Assembly (NCBI GenBank): GCA_029262715.1
Contig: JAJCYX010000129.1
Coordinates: 1 to 5,770 of the forward strand
Origin: Chloroflexota bacterium
GTDB taxonomy: Bacteria > Chloroflexota > Dehalococcoidia > Lucifugimonadales > Lucifugimonadaceae
Reading direction: 5' to 3'
Length of the DNA: 5,770 bases
The notes below the pieces were generated by a model. The model worked only from the letters and a program-made list of their open reading frames with translations, made no database searches and was not told where the DNA came from. Shown one piece after another: positions 1 through 5,770 of this stretch. The position numbers were made by a program, and so were the translations under genes. The first letter of the stretch is position 1. Each line of letters starts with the position of its first letter.

Positions 1-1
1 G

Positions 2-262
2 ATGCGACGAACCGCCAGCGAGCATTCAGGGTCGGCTTCGTCTGCCCTCGCGGTGGCGCAGACGATAGGCACTGTTACGTCGATCGCTGTCATGACGTCG
101 CTGCTGACGTGGCGAGAGGCCAGGAGCGACGCTATCTCGGACTCAGGCGCATTCCTGGACGCTTACAGCGTTGTGCTACCAATTGCCGCAGTAGTCACAC
201 TGGTTGGTGGTCTGGTGGCGGTTGCCGGGCGCCGCAGACGGGTCCAAAGCGTTTCTGCATAG
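2..262 (+). CDS. C-terminal end of a multi-pass membrane transporter, probably MFS (partial, 5' end outside window)
   Basis: Only the last 86 codons are visible, and the frame is open to the left edge, so the ATG at base 2 is probably internal. The peptide has two hydrophobic stretches, about residues 16-36 and 54-76, separated by a polar loop, and ends in a basic RRRR tail followed by a short polar end that would lie in the cytoplasm. The first segment (EHSGSASSALAVAQTIGTV) resembles the Gly/Ala-rich segment near the end of drug-efflux MFS proteins of the EmrB/QacA type. From that family one would expect proton-driven export of small molecules, but too little is visible to assign a substrate or to exclude another transporter family. 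No strong terminator follows; a six-pair dyad overlaps the stop codon. Existence of a coding region is fairly sure; the family call is moderate. Confidence 0.6.
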   Translation: MRRTASEHSGSASSALAVAQTIGTVTSIAVMTSLLTWREARSDAISDSGAFLDAYSVVLPIAAVVTLVGGLVAVAGRRRRVQSVSA

Positions 263-313
263 ATATATGCACCACAGCAGGCGTGAGTTTAAGAGCGCCA
301 GGCACTATGAGCC

Positions 314-349
314 TGTCATCGGAAGGGCCTACGTCAACTGGCGATGACA
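314..349. repeat. 8-bp inverted repeat in the leader of the lipoprotein gene
   Basis: TGTCATCG at 314-321 is the exact reverse complement of CGATGACA at 342-349, with 20 bases between the arms. It lies between the transporter tail and the lipoprotein gene. It could be a weak hairpin ending the upstream transcript, a regulator site, or chance; an 8-bp match over this distance is not strong evidence. Confidence 0.3.
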
Positions 350-382
350 TGTTAAACTCTCGCAGCAGCCAGTAACTACGAC

Positions 383-398
383 GTTTTCAAGAGAAAAC
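383..398. repeat. Small dyad GTTTTC-AAGA-GAAAAC upstream of the lipoprotein gene
   Basis: A perfect 6-bp inverted repeat (383-388 and 393-398) around a four-base AAGA centre, about 70 bases before the lipoprotein start. Its size and A/T-rich arms would suit an operator for a dimeric regulator or a small 5'-UTR hairpin. No promoter with clear -35 and -10 boxes could be placed beside it, so the role is unknown. Confidence 0.3.
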
Positions 399-455
399 TC
401 AATCTCGGTCCGGAGCGTTTTACGTAACCCGGGGGCCTCGGGAAAACCCCTTACT

Positions 456-463
456 GGAGAGGG
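456..463 (+). promoter_or_regulatory. Ribosome binding site of the lipoprotein gene
   Basis: GGAGAGGG lies six bases before the ATG at 470. The purine-rich match and spacing fix this start, and the encoded N-terminus (MSLKKK followed by a hydrophobic stretch) is what an export signal should look like. Confidence 0.75.
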
Positions 464-469
464 ATTTCT

Positions 470-1087
470 ATGAGTCTGAAGAAAAAGACACTTAGCGTGC
501 TCGCTATTGCAATGACTGTGGCGCTGGTCGCAGTTGCCTGCGGAGAAAACACACAGGAAGCCCTTCATGATGAGCTTAGGATAATAAATGCGGAAAGCAC
601 CGCTCAAACGCGTGCCGCGACAATTGCTGCAGGTGGAGACCCAGACAGTAATGAAGGGCTTACGACCGGCGTAGGAAGCCTGGCTTCGATACAGGCCACA
701 AATACGTCGGCGACGTCAACCGCTCTGGTTGGCGCTTCTCCGACACCAACAGCAACGCCTGTTGTAATCGATCTACCTGACGGCCCTGTGCTGATGGACG
801 CTGACAGCCCAACAATTCAGATTGGAAACCAGGGAGTATTCACGCCAGACGTTATTAAGGTCAAGGTGGGGACGACAGTGTTATGGGAAAACCCCCGGCG
901 TTCAGCGAGTTCGACCGCCAGTAAGGCGGATCAGGGTGAAGAGTGGAACTCAGGCGCTATAAGCAAAGGTACGTTCGATACTGATCCGGCGCGGTTTAGC
1001 CACACGTTTACCGTTCTCGGCTGCCACCAGTACAGCTCCCTATTCTCTGGTGATTCAGGAACCGGAGCTGTCTGCGTAGTTGAATAG
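470..1087 (+). CDS. Exported lipoprotein with a degenerate cupredoxin-like domain
   Basis: This 205-residue protein is predicted to be exported and membrane-anchored. Residues 1-24 form a signal peptide: basic MSLKKK, a hydrophobic core, then AVAC with Cys24 as the likely lipidated residue, a slightly non-standard lipobox. Residues 25-110 are polar and rich in Ala, Thr, Ser and Gly, including SPTPTATP at 90-97, and look like a flexible spacer. Residues about 114-205 follow the plastocyanin/cupredoxin pattern: FTPDVIKVKVGTTVLWEN (124-141), then EWNSGAISKGTF, FSHTF and a final strand. Copper-binding members need a His after the W-x-N segment and a C-x(2-3)-H-x(2-4)-M cluster near the end. Here the first region is NPRRSASSTAS, without His, and the second is YSSLFSGDSG, with Ser where Cys and His belong. 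Cys185 and Cys202 could form a disulfide instead. I infer a structural or binding role, not electron transfer. A hairpin follows 58 bases after the stop. Substrate and partner are unknown. Confidence 0.8.
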   Translation: MSLKKKTLSVLAIAMTVALVAVACGENTQEALHDELRIINAESTAQTRAATIAAGGDPDSNEGLTTGVGSLASIQATNTSATSTALVGASPTPTATPVVIDLPDGPVLMDADSPTIQIGNQGVFTPDVIKVKVGTTVLWENPRRSASSTASKADQGEEWNSGAISKGTFDTDPARFSHTFTVLGCHQYSSLFSGDSGTGAVCVVE

Positions 1088-1145
1088 CCCGGTGTAAGTG
1101 TATGCATTGGTCGTGCTAAGGCACGCAAAAACAGACGATCAAATA

Positions 1146-1177
1146 CAGTAGCCCGAGTCATAAGACTCGGGCTACTG
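1146..1177 (+). terminator. Hairpin after the lipoprotein gene, probable terminator
   Basis: A perfect 14-bp stem (1146-1159 with 1164-1177) closes a four-base ATAA loop, 58 bases after the lipoprotein stop. The tail on the plus strand, CGCGTTTAGG, has only three Ts together, so it is a weak classical terminator. It may instead protect the mRNA 3' end, or work on either strand, since the opposite side also has a short T-containing tail. Confidence 0.65.
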
Positions 1178-1236
1178 CGCGTTTAGGGCTTGATGGGTCC
1201 TGATTGTTGAATTGCAGTTGTACGCAGTCTTCATCG

Positions 1237-1327
1237 CGGCTCTGCGGCTCTGCGGCTCTGCGGCTCTGCGGCTCTGCGGCTCTGCGGCTCTGCGGCTCTG
1301 CGGCTCTGCGGCTCTGCGGCTCTGCGG
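1237..1327. repeat. Octanucleotide tandem repeat, CGGCTCTG x 11 plus a partial copy
   Basis: Eleven identical head-to-tail copies of CGGCTCTG run from 1237 to 1324, followed by CGG. The reverse unit is CAGAGCCG. I see no imperfect copy inside the array and no clear decayed unit on either side, which points to recent slippage expansion. The array sits 59 bases after the lipoprotein hairpin, in a gap between convergent genes. Because the unit is eight bases long and has no stop codon in any frame, it reads open in all six frames. On the minus strand it gives an eight-residue peptide repeat (RRAAEPQS) within a spurious 64-codon frame that also runs through the hairpin. Copy number is likely to vary between strains or be miscounted in assembly. 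Confidence 0.95.
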
Positions 1328-1586
1328 GGGATGATGCCCAATTGCTTCTCATTCATGTAAGTACAGGCGAATCGTTGCCGTAAGCCAATGACATGGTGCG
1401 AAACCCACCGCAGCGCGTCTCAGCCGCCCGCACCGATAGCGACAACCAGCTCCGCTGAAAACCCAACACAGTGGTCTAAATAAGGCTTCTGTGAAAGCAA
1501 CCTCTTGGCCTCTCAACAGTCGGTCGAGACATTTGAATTGACGCGCATCTCAGCTTCAGTTGAATACGGATCACGCGCAAAATAAA
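1328..1586. other. Rest of the convergent intergenic gap, no gene recognised
   Basis: Together with the hairpin and repeat array this belongs to a 577-base stretch (1088-1664) between convergent genes. Short frames exist, for example 31 codons from the ATG at 1388, but none has a ribosome binding site or a recognisable protein. I found no tRNA-like fold, no paired terminal repeats of a mobile element and no obvious promoter. Confidence 0.5.
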
Positions 1587-1620
1587 GGCCGGTAGCAGGG
1601 TTTTGATCCTGCTACCGGCC
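1587..1620 (-). terminator. Rho-independent terminator of the permease unit
   Basis: A perfect 13-bp GC-rich stem (GGCCGGTAGCAGG at 1587-1599 pairing with 1608-1620) closes an eight-base loop. Read on the minus strand it is followed at once by TTTATTTTGCG, a proper T-rich tail. It lies 44 bases past the stop of the DppC-like permease and faces the right way to end that transcript. This is the best classical terminator in the window. Confidence 0.88.
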
Positions 1621-1664
1621 AATGATGTTCGCTGAAAAGGAGCTCAAACTATCGAAAGGAGGCG

Positions 1665-2654
1665 TTAGTCCACCTGTCTCAGTCTCGGATCCAATCTGTC
1701 ACGCAGCCAGTCACCCAGGAAGTTCAGAGCGATCACGGTTGCGAAGATCGCACCACCCGGCACCAGCACCTCATGAGGCGCTACCGACAGGTAGTCTCGA
1801 CCATCGTTCGTCATCACTCCCCATGCAGGGATTGGTCTCTGAATTCCAGCGCCAACAAAGGAAAGCACCGACTCGGAAAGAATCAGCCCGCTTGTGTTTA
1901 GCGTGGCAACCACGATGGCCGTGTTCAACACGCCCGGCAACAGGTGGCGGAACATGATACGGAAGTCGCTTGCACCGTTAATCCTTGCGGATGCAACGTA
2001 ATCCATCTCACGAAGAATCAGGATCTGGGATCGTATTACACGTACGAATCCTGCCCATGCAATGAGCGCTAAGACAAAGAACAACACAGTGATGCTTCTG
2101 CCAAAGATTAACGTCACGACTAGAGCAACCATTAAGAATGGTAACGCATTCCAAATGTCAACAAAGCGCGTGACGATCTCATCGAACACTCCACCATAAT
2201 AGCCAGCGACGATGCCAAGGCTAACTCCGATGATCATGCCCGATAGCAAAGAGATTGCGACAACTTGAACCGAGATTCTTGCGCCGTGAAGCACACGGGT
2301 CAGTTCGTCTCGTCCAATGTGGTCGGAACCAAGCAGATGGAAGCCATCAGGCCACCAAGCATGCTTCTGGTTATCCGGTCTTATCTCCTCGCCGGTTTCA
2401 CGGTCAATGCTCATTGCGCCGAAACTCCAGGGAGGCAGGTGACGGTCTGCAATGGTGCCGATGTCTCGGTCATATGGTGCAAACCATGGACCTGCAATTG
2501 CAGCAACAGCGAGCATTATCAGAATAAACCCGGGCAAGATCGGATATCTTCGAATCAAGTACCAAGAATAGCTGAATGTCCCGCCAATTCCCGAATTTCT
2601 TCGGCTAATTGGTACTGCAAACTGCGTCTGTTCTAGTTCCTGTGCGGTTGCCAT
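1665..2654 (-). CDS. ABC transporter permease, DppC/OppC-like (peptide/nickel family)
   Basis: A 329-residue inner-membrane permease, the second half of the channel of a dipeptide/oligopeptide/nickel-type importer. An N-terminal cytoplasmic segment leads to the first membrane helix at about 38-58 (OppC_N type). LGSDHIGRDELTRVLHGAR at 108-126 is the family hallmark before the transport domain, whose helices lie near 130-151, 168-184, 187-204, 241-263 and 298-314. The loop that docks on the ATPase (EAA-type) is ASARINGASDFRIMFRHLLP at 221-240. The end LGDWLRDRLDPRLRQ is typical. Between helix 1 and LGSD there is a longer external loop (about 59-107) with an acidic and Trp-rich segment (SIDRETGEEIRPDNQ, HAWWPDG). 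The start has a good ribosome binding site overlapping the stop of the upstream permease, so the two are surely co-transcribed. Substrate cannot be read from the permease. Confidence 0.93.
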   Translation of the reverse strand: MATAQELEQTQFAVPISRRNSGIGGTFSYSWYLIRRYPILPGFILIMLAVAAIAGPWFAPYDRDIGTIADRHLPPWSFGAMSIDRETGEEIRPDNQKHAWWPDGFHLLGSDHIGRDELTRVLHGARISVQVVAISLLSGMIIGVSLGIVAGYYGGVFDEIVTRFVDIWNALPFLMVALVVTLIFGRSITVLFFVLALIAWAGFVRVIRSQILILREMDYVASARINGASDFRIMFRHLLPGVLNTAIVVATLNTSGLILSESVLSFVGAGIQRPIPAWGVMTNDGRDYLSVAPHEVLVPGGAIFATVIALNFLGDWLRDRLDPRLRQVD

Positions 2655-2659
2655 TAGAT

Positions 2660-2668
2660 CTCTCCTTT
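2660..2668 (-). promoter_or_regulatory. Ribosome binding site of the DppC-like gene, overlapping the stop of the DppB-like gene
   Basis: On the minus strand TAAAGGAGAG precedes the ATG at 2654 by five bases. The TAA stop of the upstream permease (2667-2669) runs directly into AGGAGAG, so ribosomes ending the first gene cover the start signal of the second. This arrangement favours translational coupling and equal amounts of the two channel subunits. Confidence 0.8.
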
Positions 2669-3617
2669 AGCTTAGCCGCACGCGCGGATCGATAACGGTA
2701 TATGCAATATCCGCCAACGTGGCGAACACCAGGAAGATGAGGATGAAGATGAACACCGTTCCAAGTAGGAGCGGGAAGTCATTGTCATTCACCGCACGGA
2801 ACAGGGCATCGAAGCCGATTCCAGGCCATGCGAACACAATCTCCACCACCAGGGCACCGTTGAGCCAGTTTGCGAAGATCAGCAGTGCTGATGTGATTGG
2901 GGCGATCAAAGCGTTACGAAGCGCGTGTTTGAAAATCACCGTGTTCCAACCAACACCCTTTGCCCTGGCAAGCCGGACGTACTCGGAGTCGAGCACCTCA
3001 AGCATTGCCGAGCGGGTCAGTCTCATTAATCCAGCTGCCGCGCCCCAACCAAGAGCCACACACGGAAGTATGAACTCTTCAAACTGGAACGTTGGTGATC
3101 TACCGCCCGCCGGTAATCCCAGCGGCGTATCAGCTAACCAGACAGCAAATATCCAGATTAAGACCAGTCCCGTTACGAACGGAGGCGCACCTTGACCAAT
3201 AATTGCCGCGCCGCGCGCGACATAATCCCACGCGGAACCTCGTTTAACGGCAGCAATCACTCCAGTCGGAATGCCTAATAAGATCGCAAAGATCCAACCA
3301 CCCACTGCCAGCTGAACGGTCGCGCCGATCTTGCCTCGAATCAGCTCTGTTACCTGACGGTCACGAGCAAGTGAGACACCGAGGTCTCCACGAAGAACGT
3401 TCCCGATCCACTTCAGATACTGGATCGGTAGCGGGTCATCGAAGCCGAGCCGGGTACCAAGCCGGTCCCATTGTTCCTGAGTGATACCGAACCCGGAGTC
3501 CGGGACAAATAGCGCACGCGGGTCGTTATGGAACTGGACTAGCGTGAAAATGGCGATCGTCGCACCGAGAACTGATATGACGGACGAGAGGAATCTGCTT
3601 ACGAGAAACTTAGTCAT
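2667..3617 (-). CDS. ABC transporter permease, DppB/OppB-like (peptide/nickel family)
   Basis: A 316-residue inner-membrane permease that pairs with the following DppC-like protein. The N-terminal helix at about 9-28 is followed by an external segment carrying the family pattern LGFDDPLPIQYLKWIGNVLRGDLGVS (57-82). Further helices lie near 101-124, 134-160, 180-197, 236-262 and 283-307. The cytoplasmic ATPase-docking loop is EYVRLARAKGVGWNTVIFKH at 212-231. The signature VEIVFAWPGIG (258-268) and the C-terminal DIAYTVIDPRVR (303-314) are diagnostic of DppB-type proteins. Length is normal for the family. The ATG at 3617 gives the usual short N-terminus, but its ribosome binding site is weak: AGGAAA lies ten bases upstream. 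The gene starts 239 bases after the binding-protein gene and ends 12 bases before the next permease. Confidence 0.93.
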   Translation of the reverse strand: MTKFLVSRFLSSVISVLGATIAIFTLVQFHNDPRALFVPDSGFGITQEQWDRLGTRLGFDDPLPIQYLKWIGNVLRGDLGVSLARDRQVTELIRGKIGATVQLAVGGWIFAILLGIPTGVIAAVKRGSAWDYVARGAAIIGQGAPPFVTGLVLIWIFAVWLADTPLGLPAGGRSPTFQFEEFILPCVALGWGAAAGLMRLTRSAMLEVLDSEYVRLARAKGVGWNTVIFKHALRNALIAPITSALLIFANWLNGALVVEIVFAWPGIGFDALFRAVNDNDFPLLLGTVFIFILIFLVFATLADIAYTVIDPRVRLS

Positions 3618-3787
3618 TCCGGCTTTGTTTCCTGACTGCCCCTGGCATTAGCACATTGATTCAAGATTCGGAGGCCATGCGCCTTCCGTTAGATATATGA
3701 GAGCTTGATCTTGCTCAGCGTGCCTAGCGGCGTATTGATCACCTTTGTTCAGTGCTGCTGCGAAGCATTGAACGCCTTCGTTATTTC
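3618..3787. other. Leader before the permease pair
   Basis: This A/T-richer stretch separates the hairpin after the binding-protein gene from the DppB-like start. On the minus strand it holds a TATATCTAA-like sequence near 3690-3700 that could be a -10 box, but no good -35 hexamer sits 16-18 bases before it. A separate permease promoter is possible but not demonstrated. No gene or structured RNA was recognised. Confidence 0.3.
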
Positions 3788-3819
3788 AGGGCGGGGCCTG
3801 TTTTCACAGGCCCCGCCCT
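3788..3819 (-). terminator. Strong hairpin between the binding-protein gene and the permease genes
   Basis: AGGGCGGGGCCTGT (3788-3801) pairs perfectly over 14 bases with 3806-3819 around a four-base TTTC loop, 37 bases past the stop of the binding-protein gene. On the minus strand the following sequence is GAAATAACG, without a T tract. It is therefore better seen as a partial terminator or mRNA-stabilising hairpin than a complete stop. In binding-protein-dependent importer operons such elements commonly raise the binding protein above the permeases. Confidence 0.7.
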
Positions 3820-3856
3820 ATCAATCAACTGTCTACGTTGACCGATTCAGAAACAC

Positions 3857-5770
3857 CTAGTTCAGTACGATGAGCTCGGGGTTACCTGAAACGTTCGAGT
3901 AGTGCTGCTGGTTACCATTCCAGGACTTGACACGATTGTTCGTGACAATTCCCTTGGGAACCTGGAACACACCGGCGTACTGGACCCAGAACATGCTGTA
4001 GTCCACCCAGTCGAGGTGTCGTGCTTCACGGACCTTGGGGTCGCGCTCAGCAAACATCTCGAACAACCAGCGAGCTCCTGCAGGAGACTCGAAACCAACG
4101 CCCCAACCAGGTCGGCTGGAGGAAGTGTCAACCAATGGCAGCGGCCAGTCCAACGGGAATACGTTGGAGTGAACGTCACCATTCTTCAGCACCGGCAAGA
4201 ACTGGACACGCTGTCGCATCCGTGGGCTGATAACACCACCATAGTCCTCGATCAGGCCCTCGATCTCGATACCGAGTCGTGCCCAGTCAGACATGATGGC
4301 GTCCGCAACCTCAAGACCAACAGGTCCTGCTTCTGCGGCGTAAGCCTGGAGTGTCAGCTTCTCAAAGCCCTGGCGCTTGCCATCTACCAGTGGGTAGCCA
4401 GCCAGTGCCAGAATCCTGTCGGCTTCGTCCAGGTCTGCGTCTGCGATCTCCCAGGGAACGGACTGTGCCGTGCCGGAAGCGCTGATCTTGTTACCGTCAA
4501 CGTCCCATACGCCTGTCGAGCGATTAGCGTCCCAACCGGGGTACTCCGGACCCATGTACTCGGAGTAGATCGGGGTGCCAATGCCATTCAGGAGAACGTC
4601 GTTGATACCACCGCGGTCGATCGAGACGGAGAGGGCCAGGCGAACCAGGCGACCTTGCTCCATGTCGGTCATACCAGCGGGGTTGTTGTCGTCTACGTAG
4701 CGAACTGAGCCAGGCTCAAGTTCCTGCCACGGGTCACCTAGCCAAGGGAAGTCCTTGTCGTACACAGGAGAGTCCCATGGGTTCAGAGCCTCACCCGTGC
4801 GGGCGTGGTTCCTCTCCCAAAGGTTTCCTGGGAACAAAATGGACTGGCCAACGAAACCACCAGGCATCGTCTCAAGGAATCGGAAGTTCGTTCCGTCGAT
4901 GATGTCCGGCAACAACTTGTAGTCGAGCGTCACCATGTCGATCGCGCCGTTTTTAAGCATTGCGATCTGGGTCTGGGCCTCAGGGACCTGGATCCCGGTG
5001 ATCTCAGCTACGTTACCAACCTGTCGCCAGTGTGTCTCAACAGCGTGGATCGTGCAGCGGTCACCCGGGGTGCAAGCACCCTGGACGTACGGGCCCGTTC
5101 CAACGTGGTGAGCACGCGCCCACTCAACACCGAAGTCGTCAGCCGTGGTCACCTTGTGGGGGCCACGAGCAGCTGACAGACAACCGAACTGAGAGAGTGG
5201 CAGGCAGAAGAAGATCGGGGAAACCAGACCTACTTCAAACGTGTACTGATCAACTACGGATGCCTCAAGGAAGATACCGGCGAGGTCACCTGCGTCTCCG
5301 TAAGTGGAGTCGGGGTTAGTCGTGGCGTTCGACCTGTTCATCCATTCAACTGCCTCAGCAGCGTCAAAGATGCCAAAGTCACGGTTCTCGAATCCACGAG
5401 GAGCCTGGAACGGGATACCTTCTTTCAGCGTCATCGTCACTTTTGTGCCAGCAGGGTTAATCGCGAAAGTGTCAACCAACTGCGGAATCAGAGCGTTTCC
5501 ATCTTTAAAGATGAAGAAGCTCTCTTCTACACCACCGAGTTGGTTGGTAGCACTCGTCCGGTAAGGGCCAACGTAGCCAATACCGTAAACCGCTTCAAGC
5601 GTCGGGAATGCCCGAACGAGGGAACCCGAAGGTCCACCGGTCGGTCCTGACGGTGCCGTGGTGGCAGTCGCCTGAGCAGGCGCAGACGTCGGCGTCGCAG
5701 GCGCATCCGGTTGGTCCGGTGCCGTTGTCGTCGCCGTCGCTTGTGGTGCAACAGTTGGCTGAGTCGTGTC
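3857..5770 (-). CDS. ABC transporter solute-binding protein, family 5 (DppA/OppA-like); 5' end outside window
   Basis: The frame is open from the TAG at 3857-3859 to the right edge, giving 638 visible codons (637 residues plus stop). A TTG near 5479 is internal, since in-frame, family-like sequence continues upstream for 97 more codons. Visible residues 1 to about 50 are a Thr/Ala/Pro/Gln-rich linker (for example ATATTTAPDQPDAPATPT), as expected after the lipidated Cys of an exported binding protein; that Cys and the signal peptide are not visible. The binding domain starts near SLVRAFPTLEAVYG. It includes DGNALIPQLVDTFAINPAGT, the family hallmark GTGPY (224-228) followed by a TPGDRC turn, and VPEAQTQIAMLKNGAID (262-278), which matches the family's A-x(n)-L-x-x-G-x-I-D pattern. 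Cys 189, 197, 233 and 239 are closely spaced pairs that could form disulfides outside the membrane. The protein captures solute for the two permeases encoded after it. Peptide, nickel or another ligand cannot be decided from sequence. Confidence 0.93.
   Translation of the reverse strand, partial: DTTQPTVAPQATATTTAPDQPDAPATPTSAPAQATATTAPSGPTGGPSGSLVRAFPTLEAVYGIGYVGPYRTSATNQLGGVEESFFIFKDGNALIPQLVDTFAINPAGTKVTMTLKEGIPFQAPRGFENRDFGIFDAAEAVEWMNRSNATTNPDSTYGDAGDLAGIFLEASVVDQYTFEVGLVSPIFFCLPLSQFGCLSAARGPHKVTTADDFGVEWARAHHVGTGPYVQGACTPGDRCTIHAVETHWRQVGNVAEITGIQVPEAQTQIAMLKNGAIDMVTLDYKLLPDIIDGTNFRFLETMPGGFVGQSILFPGNLWERNHARTGEALNPWDSPVYDKDFPWLGDPWQELEPGSVRYVDDNNPAGMTDMEQGRLVRLALSVSIDRGGINDVLLNGIGTPIYSEYMGPEYPGWDANRSTGVWDVDGNKISASGTAQSVPWEIADADLDEADRILALAGYPLVDGKRQGFEKLTLQAYAAEAGPVGLEVADAIMSDWARLGIEIEGLIEDYGGVISPRMRQRVQFLPVLKNGDVHSNVFPLDWPLPLVDTSSSRPGWGVGFESPAGARWLFEMFAERDPKVREARHLDWVDYSMFWVQYAGVFQVPKGIVTNNRVKSWNGNQQHYSNVSGNPELIVLN

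Noticed and set aside
331..360. Promoter with TGTTAAACT as extended -10 box
   Set aside because: No acceptable -35 hexamer was found at the right distance, so the call would rest on one weak match.
329..607. A 92-codon minus-strand frame over the lipoprotein start
   Set aside because: It overlaps the leader, signal peptide and spacer of a well-supported gene on the other strand and shows no domain.
1237..1327. CRISPR array
   Set aside because: The units are eight bases, directly adjacent and without unique spacers; this is a simple tandem repeat.
1158..1352. A 64-codon minus-strand frame with an RRAAEPQS peptide repeat
   Set aside because: The peptide repeat is only the octanucleotide array read in frame; the frame also runs through the hairpin at 1146-1177 and has no ribosome binding site.
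1388..1483. A 31-codon plus-strand small protein
   Set aside because: No ribosome binding site precedes the ATG and the composition is unremarkable; frames of this size are expected by chance.
2719..3195. A 158-codon open frame on the plus strand
   Set aside because: It is antisense to the DppB-like permease, whose motifs are unmistakable, and its own product has no family features.
3902..4708. A 268-codon open frame on the plus strand
   Set aside because: It lies antisense inside the binding-protein gene, lacks a ribosome binding site and any recognisable domain, and is explained by the codon bias of the real gene.

Overview
This 5.77 kb window is ordinary bacterial chromosome of intermediate GC (by eye). 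It has two gene blocks that converge on a 577-base gap without a convincing gene. The plus-strand block holds the 3' end of a membrane transporter (probably a major facilitator efflux pump) and a complete gene for a small lipoprotein with a cupredoxin-like C-terminal domain. The minus-strand block, read from the right edge leftwards, is a peptide/nickel-type ABC importer: a large family-5 solute-binding protein whose 5' end lies outside the window, then a DppB-like and a DppC-like permease.

Layout: 2-262 transporter tail; 263-469 leader with two small dyads and a good ribosome binding site; 470-1087 lipoprotein; 1146-1177 hairpin; 1237-1327 an octanucleotide tandem repeat of 11 full copies; 1328-1586 nothing recognisable; 1587-1620 terminator of the minus-strand permease unit; 1665-2654 DppC-like permease; 2667-3617 DppB-like permease; 3618-3856 gap with a strong hairpin; 3857-5770 binding protein, open through the right edge.

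The three ABC genes fit one import system: a secreted, probably lipid-anchored binding protein delivers solute to a heterodimeric channel. No ATPase gene is present, and the permease unit ends in a terminator, so the ATPases must be upstream of the window or elsewhere. The hairpin between the binding protein and the permeases suits higher expression of the former.

The organism cannot be fixed from the sequence. Thr/Pro/Ala-rich linkers after the signal region in both exported proteins, including an SPTPTATP stretch, together with the dipeptide-type importer, would suit Chloroflexota (for example marine SAR202-like lineages). This is a tentative inference. I see no CRISPR array, rRNA, tRNA or insertion sequence, and no strong case for a new system. 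The points most worth a second look are the cupredoxin-like protein without its copper ligands, the octanucleotide array, and the true extent of the binding protein.
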